DNA of 41,914 bases, from IMG/VR virus record IMGVR_UViG_3300030329_003902, positions 1-41,914 of that record, one strand, 5' to 3'. Source of the stretch: a virus. Each line of letters starts with the position of its first letter. The first letter of the stretch is position 1. The position numbers and the translations under genes were made by a program. Positions 38,660 to 41,914 of the stretch are shown here, one piece after another. Under the pieces are notes generated by a model that was given only the letters and a program-made list of their open reading frames with translations, did not search any database and had not been told where the DNA came from.

Positions 38660-39014
38660 TTAAATCTCCCCCTTCCGTAAATTCCTTTTGATCACCAAAC
38701 TCTTCATATAATTTAAGATAAATTAAATCTAACTTAGCTAATGCTTTTTTAAAGTTTTCATATGCTCTAGGCAATATGTCATCACATGCTTCTATCTCTA
38801 CTATTAACCTAAGAAACTCTTGTTTGTTAAGAGTAATAGAATCATTGATAAAATCTGGTGTCTCTTTATGCTTTTGGTACAGTCTTTTACCTTCTTCATT
38901 TGCATGGGACACAGCTTTAATTCTGAACTCTAATTCGTTCATGAAATCCTCGTTCTGATAAAGCTGACTCCATTGTTTTCTATTCTTTAAAGCTCTTTTG
39001 TATTCCTCATTCAT
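38649..39014 (-). CDS. Long-helix hypothetical protein
   Basis: 121 residues, nearly all helical and charged (NRKQWSQLYQNEDFMNELEF, LRLIVEIEACDDILPRAYEN), ending LYEEFGDQKEFTEGG. Overlaps both neighbours. Could be an adaptor or inhibitor; unknown. Confidence 0.6.
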   Translation of the reverse strand: MNEEYKRALKNRKQWSQLYQNEDFMNELEFRIKAVSHANEEGKRLYQKHKETPDFINDSITLNKQEFLRLIVEIEACDDILPRAYENFKKALAKLDLIYLKLYEEFGDQKEFTEGGDLNGK

Positions 39015-39222
39015 CTGACATTTCCTTTTTTGATTTATCGTTTAAAAATATTTCCCATAATGTTGTAAGTAAATATTTATTTTCTTTCCATTCTTTAAGT
39101 AACGACTCTCTAACTCGTTCTACAAATTCTTTTGATTCCATACGATCAATAACATAGTCAAGTAATAAATCCGTTTGACCTTCACTTAACATTAAAGTTG
39201 AGTTTTTATATTTATTTTCCAT
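39007..39222 (-). CDS. Small helical protein
   Basis: 71 residues of predicted helices (QTDLLLDYVIDRMESKEFVE, LLKEWKENKYLLTTLWEIFL). Overlaps the following gene by 8 bases. No motif or family recognised. Confidence 0.55.
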   Translation of the reverse strand: MENKYKNSTLMLSEGQTDLLLDYVIDRMESKEFVERVRESLLKEWKENKYLLTTLWEIFLNDKSKKEMSDE

Positions 39223-39228
39223 ATCTAT

Positions 39229-39669
39229 TTACCATTCCTTAACTAAAGCGTTTCCTAATACATCTATTGGCTTTTTCTCCCACTCTGAAATATCTTTTCT
39301 GTTCTCAACAATGGCATAATGGCTTTCCACAATTGAACTGTTTTTAATGTAAACAACAAATAAAATATCCATACGATCTTCATCTGCCATCTCAAAAACA
39401 TTCCCTAATTCTCTAGCCTTATCTGCAAACTTTGTTGCACTAGCATTGCTAATAAATACATACTCAATGCTTTTGTTATCCCAAAGTAAGTCCCTTAATT
39501 TATCGCTTAATTCTTTTTCGTTCTCTGCCTTAATAATAGAAATTTTTACATCACCTTCTGAATCAAGAGTTAAAACAATTGGTGGTAAATCTTTATCTAT
39601 TTTTAGAAAGTTTGATTCAGCACCTTCTTTTGCTATTGCGATTAATCTATCTTTATCCAAGGGGTTCAC
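39229..39669 (-). CDS. Alpha/beta hypothetical protein
   Basis: 146 residues. Strands (PIVLTLDSEGDVKISII, IEYVFISN, MDILFVVYI) alternate with helices (ELSDKLRDLLWDNK, ATKFADKARELGNVF), suggesting a compact alpha/beta fold. It overlaps the next gene by 17 bases. No family recognised. Confidence 0.6.
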   Translation of the reverse strand: MNPLDKDRLIAIAKEGAESNFLKIDKDLPPIVLTLDSEGDVKISIIKAENEKELSDKLRDLLWDNKSIEYVFISNASATKFADKARELGNVFEMADEDRMDILFVVYIKNSSIVESHYAIVENRKDISEWEKKPIDVLGNALVKEW

Positions 39670-40048
39670 CTAGATATGGATAAGAGTTAAATAATTTTTC
39701 TACATAATGCCTAGATATATCAAAATCTTTATTATCATTAAAACTAATAATTTTAGTTGCGTAGAAACTTATTGTGTCTAGATGTTCATCATTATTTGGA
39801 ACATCAAATATATTTGTTATCACATTTGTTAATTCGTTTACATTAGGAAATGCAATATCATCAAAGTAAAGAAAATATAAATCTTCATTCCTTTCTTTAA
39901 GGAATTCTAAATTGTGTATTGCTAAAATTCCTCCAACGCAATAACAATGATCTTTTTCATTGCGACACATTTCTTTATCATCTCCATCGCACCTAGAATG
40001 AATTGTGCATGGATTATCATACTTGTCCCATAAATTCTGTAAATTCAT
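39653..40048 (-). CDS. Protein with Cys-rich N-terminus
   Basis: 131 residues. CTIHSRCDGDDKEMC and EKDHCYC (about 14-37) give five cysteines and a His, a likely metal site. The rest is acidic alpha/beta. AAAAGGAA lies before the ATG. Unknown function. Confidence 0.6.
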   Translation of the reverse strand: MNLQNLWDKYDNPCTIHSRCDGDDKEMCRNEKDHCYCVGGILAIHNLEFLKERNEDLYFLYFDDIAFPNVNELTNVITNIFDVPNNDEHLDTISFYATKIISFNDNKDFDISRHYVEKLFNSYPYLGEPLG

Positions 40049-40200
40049 AATAAATATTCCTTTTAATTAAATAAGAATAGGAATCTGGCTTTCACGTTTA
40101 TCCAGATGGCTGACCTTGCGACAATCAACAGGAAACCAAAGGAGGAAATGTCAAGAACCCCCATAAAAACCTGCTAATATGTATTCAGTCCAATGGAAAA
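40049..40200 (-). promoter_or_regulatory. Intergenic stretch with hairpin and -35-like box
   Basis: 152 bases. Leftward it has TTGACA (about 40153-40148) without a good -10, a 6-bp inverted repeat ATCTGG/CCAGAT (40083-40088 and 40102-40107), and AAAGGA before the ATG at 40048. A short hydrophobic frame lies within it. A weak promoter is possible. Confidence 0.3.
40063..40164 (-). CDS. Possible 33-residue hydrophobic ORF
   Basis: MGVLDISSFGFLLIVARSAI, then a hydrophobic end (ARFLFLFN). CAGG lies 6 bases upstream. It could be a small membrane peptide, but length and weak ribosome site make chance likely. Confidence 0.2.
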   Translation of the reverse strand: MGVLDISSFGFLLIVARSAIWINVKARFLFLFN

Positions 40201-40521
40201 CTACTGAACAAATTCAGATAATTTCCATGTAGTTTCCTCGCCTGTAAGTAGATTAAATTCTTCTAGAGAATGTAGTTTGACATTTTTTCCATCCAATGTT
40301 CCTCTAGCTAATTCTATTTCTATCCCTTGACCAGTTTGAGGATGTTTAATTAGTTCTACTTTAAACATGTTGACATTATTTTTAGTAGTCCAAACTCTAG
40401 TTCTAATTGATCCTTGCCAAGACCAAATCTCCTGAGTCATCCCATAAGTTTTGTGTCCTGTTCTAGTAACAGTAGAATTTTTCGCATTATAATCTTTCAT
40501 CAACCCATAAAATTGTGACAT
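40201..40521 (-). CDS. Conserved small phage protein
   Basis: 106 residues. TVTRTGHKTYGMTQEIWSWQ, then GSIRTRVWTT and MFKVELIKHPQTGQGIEIEL follow a pattern I recall from many small phage proteins: R-x-G-H/K, S-W-x-G, then beta strands. Beta-barrel-like; function unknown. Confidence 0.6.
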   Translation of the reverse strand: MSQFYGLMKDYNAKNSTVTRTGHKTYGMTQEIWSWQGSIRTRVWTTKNNVNMFKVELIKHPQTGQGIEIELARGTLDGKNVKLHSLEEFNLLTGEETTWKLSEFVQ

Positions 40522-40522
40522 T

Positions 40523-40912
40523 TTAATTACCTACCTTAGATTCTTCATGCTCTTTAATAAATTTTTGTATTTGCTCAAGACATTCTCTAGCTTGAAATCC
40601 TCTTCCCATTTTTTGCTCATACGATACTCCTAATTGATCGCATAACCACCAACCAATATATTCACTTTTAACTACTGCACATCCTGTAAAATCATTATCA
40701 AAAGAATGTAGATCGTATTTAGATTCTGGAAGGTGAGTCATTCCTTTAGTATGATCATAAGGAATTTGCTCAATAGAAATTCTCTTAGCACCTTTTAATT
40801 CTAAGAATCTATTTAAGAAAATACATATATCTTCTACGAGTCCTAATCTTCGGAGAGCATGACCGTCTCCAATATATTCATAACAATCTTCTAGCGAATT
40901 TATTTCTGACAT
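40523..40912 (-). CDS. Hypothetical protein
   Basis: 129 residues from the ATG at 40912 (AGGAG 9 bases upstream). A helical N-terminus (LRRLGLVEDICIFLNRFLEL), a central alpha/beta part with GCAVVKSEYIGWWLCDQLGV, and a helical end. No catalytic pattern. It starts 2 bases after the stop at 40915. Confidence 0.55.
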   Translation of the reverse strand: MSEINSLEDCYEYIGDGHALRRLGLVEDICIFLNRFLELKGAKRISIEQIPYDHTKGMTHLPESKYDLHSFDNDFTGCAVVKSEYIGWWLCDQLGVSYEQKMGRGFQARECLEQIQKFIKEHEESKVGN

Positions 40913-40914
40913 TT

Positions 40915-41277
40915 TTAATATCTCCTGTTTAAAAAGAATGTACCATCTACCCAAGCATCTACATTTTCTTTACTTCCGTAACATACTGGTGGCAAATGGT
41001 TATACATAAATACATATAATTGGTTAAATATTTGTGAGTTATCACTATCTGCTTTAGATATTGCTGAACCTAAATCATTTGAGAAAAATGCATCAAGAAA
41101 TCCACCCATGCGAGTTCTTGTTTCAATATATCTCTTAATTCCAGCTGTTGTATTTGGTTGTGTTGGACATAAAGACCAATCAATATTTATTGAGTTAAAG
41201 TTAATTAAATATTTCTCATGACTGTCTTTAATTATCTCTACATCTAAAACATCTAACGGTTCTTCTATTCTAGACAT
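40915..41277 (-). CDS. Conserved phage hypothetical (helical)
   Basis: 120 residues. GIKRYIETRTRMGGFLDAFF, SNDLGSAISKADSDN and VFMYNHLPPVCYGSKENVDA follow a layout I recall from small phage proteins of unknown function (aspartate-rich helix pair, P-x-x-C-x-G-S end). It abuts the next gene. Confidence 0.55.
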   Translation of the reverse strand: MSRIEEPLDVLDVEIIKDSHEKYLINFNSINIDWSLCPTQPNTTAGIKRYIETRTRMGGFLDAFFSNDLGSAISKADSDNSQIFNQLYVFMYNHLPPVCYGSKENVDAWVDGTFFLNRRY

Positions 41278-41299
41278 TTTTATTTACCTCTCTCTATTT

Positions 41300-41914
41300 T
41301 TATAATTTACAATTCTCTGCTAATAGACTTCCTCCAAGGTCTATTTCATTTGGTAATGGTTTTGGCGTAATCCTAACTTCTAGACCACAAGTAATACATT
41401 TCGCGTCTAGATATTTAATTGGTTCACCTTCATAGAAATCTTTATTTTCTTGATGTACTTCAAATAATTGTGGTTGATTTTTTCTCAACCAATAATCTGT
41501 TCTAATTATTTCCCAATGAGATAAATGATGATTACGTTCTAATGCTGTATCTTCAGCTGTAATTTTTAATGTTGATAAAGTATGAGCGATTTGTAATTCT
41601 CTAAATGCTTCATCAATAGATTCATGATCTGGATAATTCTCTGAAAAGTATCCTGTTGATTTACCTACCGTCTCTAAATATTCATTAACTTTCTCATAAA
41701 GTTTTTCTTGTGGTTCACCTGCATTATTAAAATACTTTTTCTCATAGGCTAGATTTTCATCTAGAGTATTTTGATTGGTAGATAAATATTCCTCAACAGC
41801 AAATTTAATATTAGAATAGAATTGCTCTAATTCTTTTTCTGAATAATGCTCTTCATCTAGAACTGGATATTCCTCTAATCTTTCTACAATCTTATCTCCA
41901 GTTTGTAATAATAT
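41300..41914 (-). CDS. Conserved phage hypothetical, C-terminal part (continues at base 1-409)
   Basis: This is the end of the 307-residue gene whose start is at 409 across the contig join. The part here is helical and acidic, ending with AKCITCGLEVRITPKPLP and a last Cys in AENCKL, a possible zinc knuckle. An ATG at 41488 opens only the last 62 codons and is not the true start, because the frame stays open to the contig edge. It is the same protein as the feature at 1-409. Confidence 0.8.
   Translation of the reverse strand: MLLQTGDKIVERLEEYPVLDEEHYSEKELEQFYSNIKFAVEEYLSTNQNTLDENLAYEKKYFNNAGEPQEKLYEKVNEYLETVGKSTGYFSENYPDHESIDEAFRELQIAHTLSTLKITAEDTALERNHHLSHWEIIRTDYWLRKNQPQLFEVHQENKDFYEGEPIKYLDAKCITCGLEVRITPKPLPNEIDLGGSLLAENCKL

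Noticed and set aside
40141-40180. Rightward mini-ORF after AAAGGAGG at 40138-40145
   Set aside because: The ATG is only 2 bases from the site, the ORF is 9 codons, and it lies against the direction of the arm.

Overview
The window is a nearly complete genome of a tailed double-stranded DNA phage (Caudoviricetes, siphovirus type). It has HK97-type capsid and portal genes, a separate tail-tube gene, a frameshifted tail chaperone, a tape measure and a fibre, but no sheath or contractile-tail genes. Bases 3-100 are repeated exactly at 41817-41914, and one gene reads through that overlap, so the contig is most simply a circular (or circularly permuted) map of about 41.8 kb. The DNA is AT-rich. 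Most genes have AGGAG-type ribosome sites, some promoters look sigma70-like, and TAA, TAG and TGA all serve as stops. That suggests a bacterial host with the standard code; I cannot name the host. I see no integrase, clear lysogeny repressor, tRNA, CRISPR array or insertion sequence.

Layout. A divergent control region (2667-2895) separates two arms. The rightward arm (2917-27061) is the late arm. It starts with two membrane proteins, then runs through packaging (zinc-knuckle small-terminase candidate, staphylococcal-type nuclease, large terminase split by a PP-loop gene), portal, protease-scaffold-capsid fusion, decoration and connector genes, tail tube, tail chaperone pair, tape measure, distal tail genes, a 932-residue fibre with a self-cleaving chaperone, two holin-like membrane proteins and a beta-rich appendage protein. 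The leftward arm runs from 2666 across the contig join down to 27070. It carries many small proteins of unknown function, often with CxxC zinc sites. Its recombination/replication block (27-37 kb) has a RuvB homologue, an XPD/DinG-like iron-sulphur helicase, a Cas4/RecB-like nuclease, a Sak4-like ATPase, an ERCC4/XPF-like nuclease, MazG and several helix-turn-helix proteins. I see no DNA polymerase or primase, so the phage probably uses the host replisome with its own recombination machinery.

The most unusual points are: (1) the terminase split into ATPase and nuclease genes by a PAPS-reductase-like gene and a tiny membrane ORF; (2) a strong internal ribosome site inside the protease-capsid fusion; (3) a 103-nt nested inverted-repeat element, probably a structured RNA, directly before the Cas4-like gene; (4) three related leader modules at 410-1872; (5) a shared N-terminal EINW..IE..PT peptide on the two proteins flanking the XPD-like helicase; (6) a RuvB homologue without RuvA. 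No endolysin could be recognised.
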